Both the position numbers and the translations under genes were made by a program. Source: Megaleporinus macrocephalus (lineage: Eukaryota; Chordata; Actinopteri; Characiformes; Anostomidae). From it: 64,000 nt of DNA. Of this stretch, positions 22,301 through 36,592 are shown one piece after another. The first letter of the stretch is position 1; the number at the start of each line of letters is the position of its first letter. The stretch covers positions 26,176,763-26,240,762 of the forward strand of contig CM038710.1 in assembly GCA_021613375.1 (NCBI GenBank), read 5' to 3'. The notes under the pieces were generated by a model. The model was given only the letters and a program-made list of their open reading frames with translations. It had not been told where the DNA came from and did no database searches.

Positions 22301-25300
22301 ACGTAAATTGCAAATCAAAAGAAAATCATTTCTTTAAGAGTATATACACAGTTTCCAACAGCCAGCTCTTACAATGCCAGAAAGATTAACCTTAAACATA
22401 CCTCAGCTTTTCTTCAGAAGTGGAGCTTTAGTAAAGGCAAAAAGAAATAGTTGTATATTTGAAATTGCAATGCTGGTTTCACAAATATTTCAGGACCATC
22501 TCTGAGGCTTTTTTACCCCATAAATGTGTAGTCAAGTAAAAAAATATATATTTTAGATTTCAACTTTCAAGATTCATCTTCTTTTTTATTGTGCTGTTTC
22601 ATTTTGAAGGTCTTCTTTGTGCCTTCCTCTACACACGCCTACATCAGCAGTTTACTGCGCCTGGAAAAATTTAGAAGTCGTATTGAATTTACTTTGGGTT
22701 TTTGTGGCATTCGTTCTGGGGGCGGTTTGCATGTGCTAGTGTTATTTATTTATTCATTCATTATTAATGCTGGAACTCTCCCGAAGAGGAGGCTGGATGA
22801 ATGGTGACACAGTCGTGGCATGTGCTGATAAGCCTACAGTGGGTGGATTACGCCTCTAATCCCCTCTCACCCCGCCGCTTTACTCATGTACAGAGAAGGA
22901 AGGGGTCAAACACCAAGTCTCACTGTATAGTACAGTCAGCAGCACCTAAAGCTGACTCACCAGCTCCACCAATCTGGACCTAGTCTGAGCTTTAGACGCA
23001 TCCCCCCTCTCAAAGGTGGGGAAGGACATGTTTTTTTTGGTCCATCAAAAAGACGTGACTTGCTGTTGAGTTTAAAGAGAGCAGACACTAACACATGGCA
23101 GTTGGCTGAATTTGCATTACATTGTCCACTGATGGAACTGTAGTGAATCTGAATGACCACTGGTTACGTTTTTTAAGCCTTGGTCATGCCACCATCAAAA
23201 CCTGTTCAGGTTTTGTTTAAAGCAATTGAAAGTAAACTGTGTCCTCACATGTTTGCTGATGGGAATACAACTCCGTTTTAGAGGTCTGTATTGTAGAGGG
23301 GCTTTGTCGGACTTGCTTGGAGGGGCTATGTCATGTGCAAGAGTCGGCAGTTAATTGCTCCAGGGCATGCGAGATGTCAAAAGATCACGCAATAATCACA
23401 CAGTAATTAGCATATACACTTCACATAAGGAAAAAACAGCTAGATAATCAATAAGAGTAAGAAACATTCTGAGTAGCTGCACAGCAGCCAATCATGCGAT
23501 CAATATATGACTTGCATTACTGTGCAACTATTGAGTCGTTAGGCAGTCAGCATCAGCCGACTAAAGGCAGGTCTAATATATGATAGTAAGTTCAATCTTT
23601 GTGATATATATTGTATATAATATATATTACCTATGTATTGGATTGATGTTGGGAGTGTATTACACGCTGCAGGTCTATACAGCTGTGTTGTGGAACGAGT
23701 GTTGCCAATTTTTGTTGCAGTCCTTTTTATAAAATGTCCTTCCTCAAAGATCTACCAAAACACTGGATTGTGGATGGTCAGTGTCATTGAACGTTCCCCT
23801 TCTTGTCAAGATATGCAATTCCTGGCCACACTGAGCATGAAACCCCACCAGATTCTGTAGCGATAGCAAGAAAACTCTGGAGCAAGACAAAGAAGTACAG
23901 AGTTTACCCAAAACATTATATCTTCCAGTAGATTATAGGCTGTTTAAAGATGGGCCAGTGGTTGAGAATACAGAAAGAGGACGCAAGTTGACTGTGCACA
24001 TTTGGAGGAGCACTTGCAGTCGCTAAGGTTATCAACCAGGACATTGCACAGATGAATAGCACTTCTCAGCAATAGCTAACTCTTAAGTGATTGTGCTAGT
24101 GCAACTTCTATTAAGTCTATTTAGCTGTCTCACATTTCCACAGTACCTGAAGGATTGGTTGTGGGTGCATTGTAATCCTGTGAATGAGAAATAGTGTTCC
24201 ATTTACTTAACCATGCTGTGTTGGAGCGGAGCACAGAGAAGTGGAGCTGGAAATCCCTCTCACACTACTGAAAAGGGATTGTTGCTTGGTTCTCTTTTGC
24301 ATAAACATTGACCCTTCTTAACAAAACCCTCTCTAACCAATTGAAGTTGATTTCCACTTGTGGTTGATGAATGCTCTCTTCACATAGTACACGCAATTCA
24401 ACACTCTTGACTTTACTAATTAGTGGGTATAAGATCATTAGTGCGGTAAGCAGGGGTGTTCACTATGATAATATTTAATGTAAAATATTATGTCCCAGTA
24501 AGCCTTTCTGGGCATATTTGGGTGTTATGCAGATATTAAAGAACACGGCACGTCCTGTTTAACTGGAAACATTGTAAGAATTGTTATGTTTTTATATTCA
24601 GTTGTGTTCAGTATTTAATGCACTATTGATGCTATTGGGTCTGTTTCAACTTGTCAAACATCAGAACAATGGAATATCATGATGATATCATGAGGTACCG
24701 TGATGCTATATGTTTGCTCCTCTAAATATTTGCTCTAAGTCCTGCTTTGGTTCTATTTAAATGAGTTTGGTCTGGAGTCTGGAGGTCAGTAGATAACAGC
24801 ACTTTTGAAAGCCTAAGTGCTTGGATCATAAAGCTACTGTGATGTCTTAGTGAAAGACCTCTTGGAGCAGCATTTTGCTACTTTTCAGGGAAATAAAACC
24901 TTCATATCGCCAACATAATAGCTTTTTCAAGGGAAGAACATTGGTCTCTCCACTGTTCTAGCCTAATTATGGTGAAACTTCAAATGGCTGCAAGTTCATT
25001 AAAGCTCCCAGAGCGATAAAATGCCTAGAGGGCCTACAGGGGACAGTCCACTTTCAATTTAGGTAAAAGTAATCAAAACTCTTTAAAAAAAAATCTGAAA
25101 TGACTCCCCCTGCAACAACCGTCTGAGTTTCCACCCCAGGCAGCTTTACAACAGAAAGAACCAATACAGCCGAGCAAAGGTCCAGCTCATAATTCACCGA
25201 TGCATGACCTCAGTCGTTGACTTGAGAATGATTAGAAGCCACTGGAACAAAGGACTTTTCACAGAGTGAATGAGGGGAAATTAGTATGAGGAAAAATTAG

Positions 25301-25990
25301 CCAACAAATTAACCTTTAACCTTTCCTTTCGCTCTGGACCCTTTTTTTTATTTCTCGTGAATTTCTTGTCGAGAGTATTTCTTCAGGAAGGGTTCGAGCA
25401 CGTGTGAAGATCATTTGTCACCACCAGGCTTGACCTTTGCAGTACTTTCAAAGTGGATCTGCATGGTCAGAAAATTGTTCCTTGTCACGAGGGGACGTCA
25501 TTTATCTTTGGCCGAGACACAGTTTGTCGCACTACACGTCAAATGTAATCTATAATTTAATTTCCCTTCTCACGCTCTGCTCTGCCCGATGCAGATCAAG
25601 TGTGCAGAGGAAATTACTTCCATGTTGTCCGTTACGGCTGCAGGCCTCTCTTGGCAGCGAGGGTGCCCGCTGGGCGTACGTGTTATGAGCGGGCTGTAAT
25701 TATTTTATGTAAGGAAGTGAGGCTTGGGAGATGACAGGATTACGGAAACCACAGGAAATGTTGTCACTTTAATTTAGTGAGCTTCACAAAAGACAGATTT
25801 GCTGTGTCAGCCGGGCCTCTCTGTGGCCAGATCTGATGCGCTTTGACTCCATTCATCTATCAAAATGCTGCAGATCAATAGTCCTGATCGCTTGTTTGGT
25901 TTCTGGACTGCATAAGAATTGTCATGTGTTTGCTGAGATTTGCCCAAAACCACTGCTCTGTCTTAGTATATAGTCTCTAAACATAATTCA
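19305..25990. other. Long intron stretch, mostly unclassified
   Basis: AT-rich sequence with small relics only: a start resembling a Tc1-type end near 19370-19395 (ACTACTGCGCAAAAGTCTTA), a poly-T of 14 bases near 20771-20784, and a short repeat piece near 21220-21290 with GGTTCCACAAAG and TAGAACCACTTTAGG. The parts at about 20360-21060 and 25130-25900 are GC-balanced and repeat-free and could be conserved non-coding sequence. No exon found. Confidence 0.4.
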
Positions 25991-25991
25991 T

Positions 25992-26035
<44 letters not shown>
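25992..26035. repeat. (AC)n(AT)n microsatellite
   Basis: A short AC run passes into an AT dinucleotide run of about 30 bases. Confidence 0.9.
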
Positions 26036-26041
<6 letters not shown>

Positions 26042-26215
26042 TCCTGGAAAGCCACAAATAAAAGCTTGGTCAAATAAAATGGTTAAATAAGCACACTGAC
26101 ACATGACTTACTGTGTTCATGCTATTTGAATATTTGAACATTTATAAAGCAAATAAAAGCTTCCTGTCAGGAAAAAAATTGCTTTTTGAAAATAATAATG
26201 TCTACAGGTGCCTAA

Positions 26216-26218
<3 letters not shown>

Positions 26219-26288
<70 letters not shown>
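26219..26288. repeat. (AT)n microsatellite, about 35 units
   Basis: An uninterrupted AT dinucleotide run. The 93-codon frame through it is made of alternating Tyr-Ile codons and is not a gene. Such tracts are expansion-prone and often mis-sized in assemblies. Confidence 0.95.
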
Positions 26289-26290
<2 letters not shown>

Positions 26291-29200
26291 CATCTACAAC
26301 ATCTCCCACTATCCTAAATATCCCTGACACATGTACATACATTTTTTACAGTAGTGTATATATCCTGGGCTGTCAGTTTACTAGCTACACTTAATTAGAG
26401 CCTATTTTATGAGGTACAGCTATGATTAATGTGCTATTTATAGGCTTACAGTTACTGACTGTCACCCATTTGTTGCTCCACAATTTATCCCACTCATTTC
26501 ACCCATTAATGAAAAAGAGACCACCTTAGAGACCAAATATTAACTACCTTCTTGGTTTATTATTAAACATATCTATTAAAAAAATGTTATTCACCTCAGT
26601 TTTTGGAATTTGTATTTACCAGCTGCCTCTTAAACTCACCTCTTCTCTTTTTAAGCCTGAGGCAAGGCACCCCTGAACACCCCTAATAAGCCTTAGGAGG
26701 TAGTTAGCATGACATGTTAAGGGGTTAAATTTCTACAGCTAACATTATTTAACTCATAAATCTTAAAGGAATTGTTCCAGTTAATGTTGGAAAATAGTAA
26801 CCCTCACCGTCTTCAGAAATAACTCTACATGAATGTGCTTTATCTGCGTATGGCATGTAGCTGCTGTGTTTTAAGTCATTAACCATTTGTTCAGTGTTTG
26901 GTACACTGGGCTGTTACTGATTCTGTGGGTTGGTTCTGTGACTGACTTTGAGAGTTGGTAAGAGGTTTGCAGTTAGGCAATTCCCCTCGCAGCGACTTGA
27001 GGTTAAATGCTTGGCTTGAGGGAATCAGGAGGGTTTTGCATCATGAAGGTGAACCTGTGTGCCTCTGGGTACCTGGTGGTATTACAAGAGATTGCAGAAG
27101 AGGGCAACTCCTCACTCTGATGCGTGTGGGTGTGGGTGTGTGGGTGTCTGTATCAAGCCAAGAGACTTACCGCTGCACTTACAGGGATGTGTGATGCTCG
27201 CGTGATGACAGTGTGTCAGCGAAGGCATGTTGTGCAGGCCCGGTATGCTCAGTCTCTTCACGTTAATGCGATGGCCAACCGCCCGACAGACTCCACAGAG
27301 CGGATGAATTATACATGATAGAAGCCGCACCGAGATCGAGGTTGGCTGACATTAAGGCAAAATGGCAAATGTGACACAATAACAGTTATGATGTATTAAG
27401 AGCGCTCTCGCTTCAGCAAGTGTGAGCTAAGTACTTGGCGTAGGGGCCACTGCGTAGTGAAGAATAGGGTGGCGTAAGAGGGATCAATCATCTGGTAAAA
27501 TGACATCTTATGGTGGGGTAAAAATACCAGGGCTGGTCGTGCATTGTAGTCTACTGTCAAGAACAGTTTGTTACCTTTTTTCTGTAATGGAACACTAAAG
27601 CGTTTTACAGTGGTTCTGTGCCAATCGTGACATGTTTTGACCAGGTACCAAAGCATTCTCTCAGGTAATCGCTGCCATTCATTATGGGATGAAATGTTAC
27701 TTTCGATGTCATTGGTACGCAGCGCCTTCCTTAAACTAGTGTTCTTAATGGTTTGTGTTTTAGTTAGCATTGCTTGTTGACATGTTGACATTACAGATGT
27801 GCATCATTTTAGCTGGCATTGTTTTTCACACGATAATCATATGGCATGCTAAATAATGTGGTTATGAATCCTGGATCATGCATTTTTATATCATTTCCAC
27901 TTCCAAGTGACTCATGTCTGAGTACCTGTGCTGAAATTACGATTCTTGCCAGGTTAGAAAGAGTGCCAACAATAAAAGGTTCATATTTATTAGTCAATTT
28001 ACAGTAACTTATTGTTAACCAGGTCTAACACACTACTGCTGTCATTTAAATCTAAATTCACACTGTACTGTATGTACTGAATGCATGTGACTATGTGTGC
28101 ACGTAACAATACCCTCTTTTCTGAATATATATTTCTGAATAGCCTTACAATTGCATTTTAAATACTTAATAAAGAGTCAACAGTCTAACTAACAGACTCT
28201 TCTAATAATACAATTGGAATTTACATTGAATGATTTACTTCTAAGTGCATTATACAAGCCCCAGTGCTAGAGCTGTGAATTTACACCACCATTAGTGTGA
28301 TGCTAACAAGACACTAAAGACAAAATCCCATAGCTGGCTGAAATTAGCATTATCATAGCAGTGGTAATCAAATACTACAAAGAAATAAGCATACTTGCAA
28401 AGTGAACATTTGCTAATATGCTGTATAATGAAATTTGTATTACAAAAATTAACTCGCATCATTCATTTTATGTTGATACAGGTTTCATTAGGTAAGCATG
28501 CCATTAGACAGCAGTATAATGTGACTGTACTGTCAATGTGTTCCCAAATTTCAACACAGTGTTTAACTATAGTAGCATACTGGCTTAATCGCAGTAATTA
28601 TTATAAAACGTACAGAAATTCTTTACAGTGCGGAGCAGCAGTAGTGCAGATCTCTGATAGGTGGAATACAGTCATCATAGAACCGGCATATATTGTCACC
28701 AAATGCAAGTAAAAGATACATCAGAATTTAAAACATCTTCATTGTTGCTGTTATTGTTTGCATTTACCAGCACCAGAGAATCTGCCTGCACACTCATTTT
28801 TAGAAATTTATCCTATGACACCAATTAATTTATGACAGAGGAGGCATGCACATGTTTTCTGAAGACACATGTAGCCAATCACCACATCTTTTTGAACTGC
28901 TGCTCACATAACTGGTACATGAGTCGGCAGATGCCCACAGTTGGCCAGCACTGCTACAGATTGACAGGGAGCAGCAGGGCCAATTGTACACTTCTGCTCT
29001 CTTTGTCTTCCAACCACAGATGGCTGGGGCACTTTCAGGATTCAGGCTTGGGTCCTGGTGGTAGGACCCAGTTACACCACGTGAACGGCTGTTTATTACC
29101 ATAAGAAATCAGAGTTATCTTCATATGCATGGTGTAATTTCATAGGAATAGAATTAAATGAAAAACTTCACTTTTATTAAAATATATGAGAGTTTGATGT

Positions 29201-31690
29201 GCACATGTACACGTATGTGTGTAACATTGACACCTCAGTCCATGTATGTTAGCTAAACCGTAAAAACAGCCCACTGTGATTTCATTGTTTATGTGATGTC
29301 AGAAAAGCTAACATATTCACTTTTATCTTCCTATTAAGCCTGATGTGTTTTTTCAGAAGTAGAACAGTATCATAAAACATACTATTGCAATACTCAAATA
29401 TATTACAGTGTTTTATAGCCCTCTTTCACTAGGCATATATTTTACTAGGATTTGAATTAGATGACAAGCTCTTGATGGGCACTCTGTCTCTTTTCGTGGA
29501 ATGAAAAGAATCCCATCCCAAACAGTTTTGCAAAGAAGGACTGAAAGGAGTCAGAAGTGTGGACTCTTGACACAGAACATGCATATAATTGCGTAACTCA
29601 CTGTAAATGTCATCGTTTGAATGGTAAAGCAAAACAAGTCAACGAGTCTAGCAGATAAGAGGAGCCAGAAAAATGTTCCTCCTTTGTTTTTGTTTATTTT
29701 CAATCAATAAAGAGGAGATTGTCTGGCAGGATACAACACAAGGTGCTTCGATTTAATTACCAGGACTTACATTATTCAGGGTCCAGTGATGTCAGTTTAT
29801 CACCCTTATCTTAAATGTGTATGCTTACGTAATGCTTAAAGGTGCACGCCTGCGTTCCAGAGATGCCGTATAGCTATTTGGAGTGAAATTAATTAACTGG
29901 CAACGGCGACACTCCAGCTTTCATACATTACAGTTATGTTTATTAGTACCAGCAGAAAACAAATAAATAAACGTAAGTATAATAATTGAGCTATAAGCTT
30001 GCACTTTAGGGGTTAGATTGACGTGGACAAGCAGTCTTCGTAATATTAGAGTGTGTCCAGATCTGTCTGATGATAATCACTTAAGACAGTTTGTAGAGAA
30101 GGATAGCTTGGTTATAGATGGCTGTATTTTATTTTGTGGAGAAATGGTGTTGTGTGGTATCAGAGTGCATAATTAATTCTGATTATCTCTGTATCTTGCT
30201 CGCCATAATGAATACTCGCCGTCTCTTCCAGCACTTTAAGAGCCCAGACAGGTGGAAAATATGGTATAATAACAATAATCATCACTCTTTCAAAGGCGCC
30301 GTCTCAAAGGACATAGCTTTCACCATGTAATTTAAGCATTCCATTGTGTTTGAGTGTGACTGAGTTCACTGCTTGAGGATCTCATGTCTGCCAACGACGT
30401 GAGTTTTTCCAGAGAGGTCACGAGGGCTGGGCCTTATTAGAGCGGACATGCCTAGGAGACCGGAAAAAAGAGCGCGTGATGATAAACCTCAGCATCTATT
30501 TATTCCTCAGCGAGTTTTTAGACTGCTGAAGCTGGAGGCCTTTCAGCACCTTCTGTTCTGAGGCGACATCTTATTGAGTTCTCAGAAGTCAGTAAACCTC
30601 GACAAGACGCCGGATTCCCAAGGCGGCTAACTGGTTCGAAGGCGGGAGGGGGGAGATTTACAGGTGACGTTAATGGACGATGAGTAGGCGTCTCTGGGTG
30701 ATTGCAAGACTTTGATCTAGCAGGCAGACGACTTCACCCCAAGCCACCCGTCACTCAGGGAGAAGGAGGTTTGCTCACTGGAGAATGAGACATGCAGTCG
30801 TTGTGACAAATCTCATTGGTTCCTAAACAGCCCACCAGTTGGCATCTTTTGTTTTCATTGACATGTGGATGGCACCCTGGGACTGTCCTCTTCTGCTGTC
30901 ATTTGAAAACTGTGGAGGTGCATCTGTTCATTCTCCGAGTCTGTGAGGCTCCTCTAGGGAACGCTCCGAGGACTCTGCTGGGTTTGGACATCGCTATGTT
31001 GTTTACCACATTCTGGAAGCTACGCCAAGTCTGAGCATCGCAAGCCCCTTTGTGCCGGCTGCAGGTCCATTGCCAGAATCAATACATTTCTCCTTGATGC
31101 TCGACCACACTAAATACCTCAACCTCTTTGTACAGAGGACGAAATCACTGTTTCCTGCTTTTAAACAATTCTTCTCTTTAAATCTCTGAACACTGCTATT
31201 ACATCATATAAAGACTACAGTGTGTCGGCGCCAAAGCTTCATGGATTTTGGTCACGTACTACCACTTAGAGAAAAGACATAAACTTGTTTTGGTTCTCCA
31301 CCGTTCTTACTCTGTTTCCAACATCAAAAAGATGGCATTGATCTGAACACACTGTTCAATATTCATGTCCTATAACTGGAGTGAACTGCAAAAATGTCCA
31401 TAAAAGCAGCATCTTCACATCTTCAATAGAGCAGCAGAAACCAAAGCATCGCCTACCAGCATTCACAATTTTTCAGGTGTAGTGTTGTGCAGACAGCCAT
31501 ACGCCACTAATGTAATTTACACTCAAAACAGTTATTAAGAAACATTTACAACATTTAGGTTAAACATTGTTAGTTGCAGGGAGTAAACAGAAAAGCATAC
31601 CTTTAACAGAAAATTACACAACTGAATAAAAGATTACATTCTTTAATCTGTAGTCTGTACACACTCTGCATATATTACATCCTCCTTTCT
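26289..31690. other. Intron stretch without a recognised gene
   Basis: A (GTGTGG)-rich spot lies near 27123-27152. A region at about 28845-29100 with the small hairpin GGGTCCTGGTGGTAGGACCC looks like an old interspersed repeat but I cannot name it. The 131-codon minus frame at 27396-27791 has no recognisable domain. About 30300-31250 is GC-balanced and free of simple repeats, a candidate for conserved non-coding sequence. Confidence 0.4.
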
Positions 31691-31713
31691 TTTTTTAGGA
31701 GACTAGTTTTTCA

Positions 31714-31950
31714 TCAGGGATAGTTTTCCATGCCTCCAAAGCTCAGCCTCAGGAAATGGTTGCATTTTCTGCCTTTATGATCCAAGTATTGCCAAACACG
31801 TTCAATGATGCTGTGGGCTGGGCTCTGGGGTGTCCAGTCCACTGTTTCGAGAACACAGCTGTCGACAGCTTCACATCTTTTCAGACCAACAGCATTTATC
31901 AGAAAATAATTGTATAAATACATGACAGAAATAAAAAAAACCTCCAACAA
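31714..31950 (-). pseudogene. Tc1 transposase C-terminal fragment
   Basis: The minus-strand frame contains VDWTPQSPAHSIIERVWQYL followed by DHKGRK. This corresponds to the third catalytic motif region of Tc1-type transposases, normally W-PPQSPDLN-IE-VW. The Asp-Leu-Asn after SP is changed to Ala-His-Ser. Only this part of the enzyme remains in frame; the terminal repeats were not found. Confidence 0.75.
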
Positions 31951-31959
31951 TATGTCTTT

Positions 31960-32420
31960 TATGTGAAACCATTTTCATTGCATCCATGTAAAATACATTT
32001 TAGCTTCTTTTTGTGTCCAAAAGTCCAGAGATACCAGGTGGTGTCACCGTCCAACCATATATATTAATTAAGAAAATTCCCAAAAAAGGGTAATTAGTTT
32101 TAGAAAATTTTAAATAAAATAGTTTGGCAAGATTGTTTAAAAATCATGAAAGTCTTTGTAAAGTGTTTGATCACAAGCTTTTTATCTCAAATGTCAGGCG
32201 GCACAACCAAAAACAAAGTAATTTTAATATGAAAAAATGTCTAATTAAATGTGTAATTATGTGTAATAATTAAAATAATGATGTTTATTGATAAGGTATA
32301 TAGGAAAACCTAAGTTTAAAGACAAAGGCAAATGCCTGTTTAATTTGACATTCCTTTGAAGAGTTAGGTGGCATGACCAATATGTCAATGGTGCAGCCAG
32401 ACCAGTATAGTTTTAGTAAC
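31960..32420. repeat. Possible degenerate repeat around GGTGGNRYNACC motifs
   Basis: AGGTGGTGTCACCGTCCAAC (32037), AGGCGGCACAACC (32197) and AGGTGGCATGACC (32365) recur with spacings of about 160-170 bases in otherwise AT-rich sequence. This could be an old element or very diverged tandem copies. I cannot confirm alignment of the spacers. Confidence 0.35.
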
Positions 32421-32962
32421 TGAGATAGGCAGTTGAAGGCTTTAATAACAGTGACTACATTTAAGATTTAAAATTCACATAGATATGAATGCAGATGCAT
32501 ATGCAGTACATAATACTCTTTTTAATACGTTTTGTCATTTTGAAAACTTTATTGCTCATTGACCCACATACAGTTTACTACGCAGAGCATGCTAAATGGG
32601 ATCAGTGTGATCTCTGCCACTAGGGGACTTAACAGCGGGGGCTACGAAACTGAATCACATCTTTGCACGGCTGTTATATTTGTAGATGTGGTTGTTGTGT
32701 TTACTGTTAGACATACATAAGAGGGCTATGAAACTAAATTACAGCCTTGTATCTTATGTTTTCTGCCATTCAACTTAGCGCGCCTGTAACCTGCACGTCC
32801 TTTTGCCACACAGTATAGCCTTACTTTACAGAGTAGGAAGGATCTGAGGTGGAAATCATTCTGTTGGGATTTTCAGCCCGCGTTCCAATTAAGTAGAAAC
32901 ATCTGGCTAGTCAGAGTAAGAGACTGGATGTGAACATATAGACTGAGCCATAGACTTCTGCC

Positions 32963-33036
32963 CACACAAACACACACACACACACAAATATGCCTGCACA
33001 CACACATACACACACAAATACACACATATACACACA
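32963..33036. repeat. Compound (CA)n microsatellite
   Basis: CACACA runs with AAATA and TACA interruptions. Confidence 0.9.
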
Positions 33037-35988
33037 TTTTCTGAGCAGGCAGTGAAGCATTAACCCCAACTAGCCCCTGCATGTTGACTGCCACTCCACC
33101 CACACAGCTGCCAGGCCACGGATTGTTATAACTTTACCAAGCATAAAATATCTAAGGCACGTGTATAGAGTAAAAAAATAAAGGTCATTTGAGGTTTGGC
33201 TTCATCTGTTGTTTATTTTGGGGGTAATAGATTTCCCACCGTTGGGGTTTCACTACTATTACTGTGCAAGATTTGTTATAGCTTTGTGCCACATTGCAGT
33301 CCATAGGTGAACGTGCAGTTTGTGTAGTAAATGTGTGCTTTATGAGAAACAGCTCTGCGTGTTAGTTAAAGGCGTAAAAAACAAAAAATATTTGAAATGA
33401 GTTATAATTAAATTATATAGAATCTTTTAATTCTTAGTAAGAGTCAATAACGCATGTGCTCTAAAGTAAAAATTTTGGGCTATTTTAAAAAGGAAAGATT
33501 AAAAAGTTTCCTCTTATTTATTGTTTTTATAACCTGGATTTCGCTACAGTGTAAATATATAATAGTTCATTCAGTCAAATTTGCGAATTTTATTTTCAAG
33601 TTTATTTTTAAGTTGGAGTGAGTTTATGCACCATCTATAGTACAGTCTCTGTGTGTGAGTTTAAATATCAGACTTGGCTTTCTGCTTGGACGTTTTTAGA
33701 TTATTTACTGGTTGTGACAATACACTGCTGCACCGCTGTCTCCTACATAATATTTACTTATTTACTGCTTATTTTCATAGTAGTTTTATTTTTTATATAG
33801 CTTTCGTGTATTATATTTATTATATATCTTTTTTTTTGCATCTTTGTAAAGACATATGGTAATGCTTTTTGCTGTACTTTGTGCTTCTGTAGTACATGTC
33901 TCTCTCTCTCTGCAGACTAAAATGCGTAGAACTCTGAACTCTGAATGAATTGCATTTGTCAAGGATCTTGTTAAGCTGTATCATTTAAGGTGGAAGAGAA
34001 CATTTAATTAAGAAGCTGGCAATTAGGAAGTCAGTGTCAGTCTTATTAAAAGATGAACATCAATCATATCAGTTGACAGTTTGGTTTCTTGGAAAGGCTA
34101 TGAAAAGTGCCGGCATCCCGTTCACAGCCTGGAGATTGTAGATTTTTTGGCATATTTTTGCTGTTGCTCTGTTTTGCTGGGCTAGAAAGTGAGCTACAAA
34201 GTTAGTTAACAGCCTACAAGTTTGGAATCGCCATGTTTTACTTCTTTTATGAGTGTAGGATTTGTATTTGAAGTTCTACCTACCAAAGTATTCCAATGTA
34301 AATACACCTTTAACACATCCTCTACAGAGAACACAGATCTGCACATTTTGACGCGCAATTAACTGTTTATTTGCTCATTTCCTCAATAATCCCAATTAAA
34401 TTGAAATTATTGTGAGATTAACACCCCTTGAATCAGTCTTTGCAGAAACTATTGTCATGCTATATGAAGAGTGAATGGAGAGCCTCTACAGCTGCACTTT
34501 GCTTAATCCAACAGTCTCCACTCACGTTCCAATTGATGGGATGCTTTATGCCTCTTGTCTCGGCTGTAATTATGAAGTTTTATTAGGTCTTTGTGGAAGA
34601 TTAAAACACTATTAGCACTGCACCAACCATCATACTCTCCAGCTGTTGCCTTTGTTTATGAGCAAAGTGTTTTATGACACCCGCTTTTAGTCACCTCCAC
34701 AATTACGGATAATGGAATCCAGTGCTGGTACAGTGGGCAGGAGAAACATTGGTGGGCTTATGTTTATGTGGGCGTAGAGGGAGAGAGATAGAAAGAGATG
34801 GGAAGAGATGGAGAGGAAGACAGAGAGGAGAATGTTCTCAGCGAGGATGAGGAACAGCGCTATCGAAAGCTTTAATGGAGGGTGTAGAGGACTGAGGAAT
34901 AGAGTGCAAGGAAAATGAGAGGAAAAAGTAGAAGTGCAGGATCTGTACTACTCAGTGTTTTCTGTGTACATGACAGCACTATGATAAAAGTACTTTAATG
35001 TAATTTGTTTGTGAGAAGATCTGCACACAAGAGTTTGGACACATTCACTCATAGAGGAGTCTTGATATAAACTAGTGTTCCACAGAGCGATGTAATGACT
35101 GCATACAGAATTACTACAATCAGAAATAATAGCCGTCTTTCAAACTGAGCTATTTGAAAACACATTACTTTGTAAATGACTCTACCCAAACCCTTTAACA
35201 TGGATAAAGAGTTAATTCAACAATTGTTAAAATTTAAACTTAACAGCAAAACAAATACCCTGCTTCCTTCAGCGCTCCCTCAGAAGCCCCACAAATTCAC
35301 AAGCTTGTTTTTTTAGATTTTGTGGTCATAAAACCCTTTGCCCTTCGTATGGACAAACACTGGGATGTAATGCTAGAGTGAACAACAACACAGCGAGTAA
35401 TGTAACGTTAACTGCATTCTGGTGCCTCAGCTTCTTGTTTGAGTTTTAAATTGGGCAGCAGTTCTATGTTGGTGACTTGTCCAGCTCAAACATTCAACTT
35501 CCACCTTAAATGGTTCAGCAGTTACATTCAGAAAAAAGAATGTACCTGTAGCAGCATTTAAGATTGAACAAAAAAATTTAAACAAGAAGCTGCCGAATAG
35601 GCCAATCAGAAACTCTCAGAGATCTCTCCACTGTTACAATGCCTCACTGAAGCTACCTTTCCTGATACTTTCTTATTCTTTGTTCTTTAGAGGTTCTCAT
35701 TTTCAGCTCTTTCTCCGCAATCTTGTGATCTTGACAATGCGAGAAGCTTGGCATGTAGTTCCTCCCCTTCCCCCTGTCCTGTGCATGAGTGTTGTGATTC
35801 TCTAGCCGAACCATATTGTGCCTTTAGCTTGTAACAATGCACACTGTGGCTGTTTATGAAACAGCACTATGTACACTACGGCTCTAGTGCTTGAGTCCGG
35901 ACTCTTAATGTGTTATTAGTATTATTAGTATATTAGTATAGTGTGTTATTAGTATATAGTATTTGTACTGGAATTAATATAACTTCGC

Positions 35989-35991
<3 letters not shown>
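33037..35991. other. Intron stretch, nothing classified
   Basis: I see no gene or named element. About 34360-34720 is free of simple repeats and of mixed composition, so it is a candidate conserved non-coding stretch. Purine-rich GAGA tracts lie near 34778-34830. Confidence 0.4.
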
Positions 35992-36026
<35 letters not shown>

Positions 36027-36037
36027 TACTACTACTA
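35992..36037. repeat. (ATT)n(ACT)n microsatellite
   Basis: About eleven ATT units run directly into four ACT units. Confidence 0.93.
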
Positions 36038-36453
36038 GTTGAATATTGCTACTCAGATTTAAACTGGTTAGTGATGTTATGTAAGAAGGCTGGTTTACAG
36101 TTAAATCTAATAAAAGGGTTTTTAACTGGGCAGTAAGGTGCTGAACCATTTCATCACTTCTGCGTAAACCTTACTGTGCTATATAGTATTCTCTTAAAAC
36201 AAAAGCAGGTGGTTCAACCAGGTAAAAGAAAATGAAGAATTGTTGATGTCAGATAGCAGTATTATATATTTTAAAGGCTTTTATTGGTCTTTCATTTCTG
36301 TCAGAAAGCAATCAGAACCAAATCAGATACCTTGGGGTAAATTTGATGCCAAAATTGACAAACAAAGGTAATTTAAAACAGCCAAGTAAACAAATTTACT
36401 TAATTAAGCCATCAAAACAAAAACAGATATGGTATAGGCTTTAGGTGATTTCA

Positions 36454-36592
36454 TTTAGAATGAGCATTAGTTGTATTTATCAAGATAATTCAGAATGGGC
36501 ACTGGTTGGATTTATTCAGAGCATGCAATGGTTAGATTAATTTGGGGCATGCGGTGGTTGATTTAATTCAGAGTGGGCATTGGTTGCGATCC
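36454..36592. repeat. 26-base minisatellite, five degenerate units
   Basis: Four contiguous 26-base units occupy 36489-36592 with the pattern TTCAGARYRKGCANTGGTTN; a fifth related unit lies at 36454-36479 after a 9-base gap. Units differ from one another at several positions, so the array is old. Confidence 0.8.

Noticed and set aside
27396..27791. 131-codon minus-strand frame
   Set aside because: No recognisable domain, no splice context, composition like its surroundings. Probably a chance frame.
28845..29100. Possible tRNA or SINE-like piece with a GGGTCCT hairpin
   Set aside because: No usable A and B boxes found; left as unclassified intron sequence.
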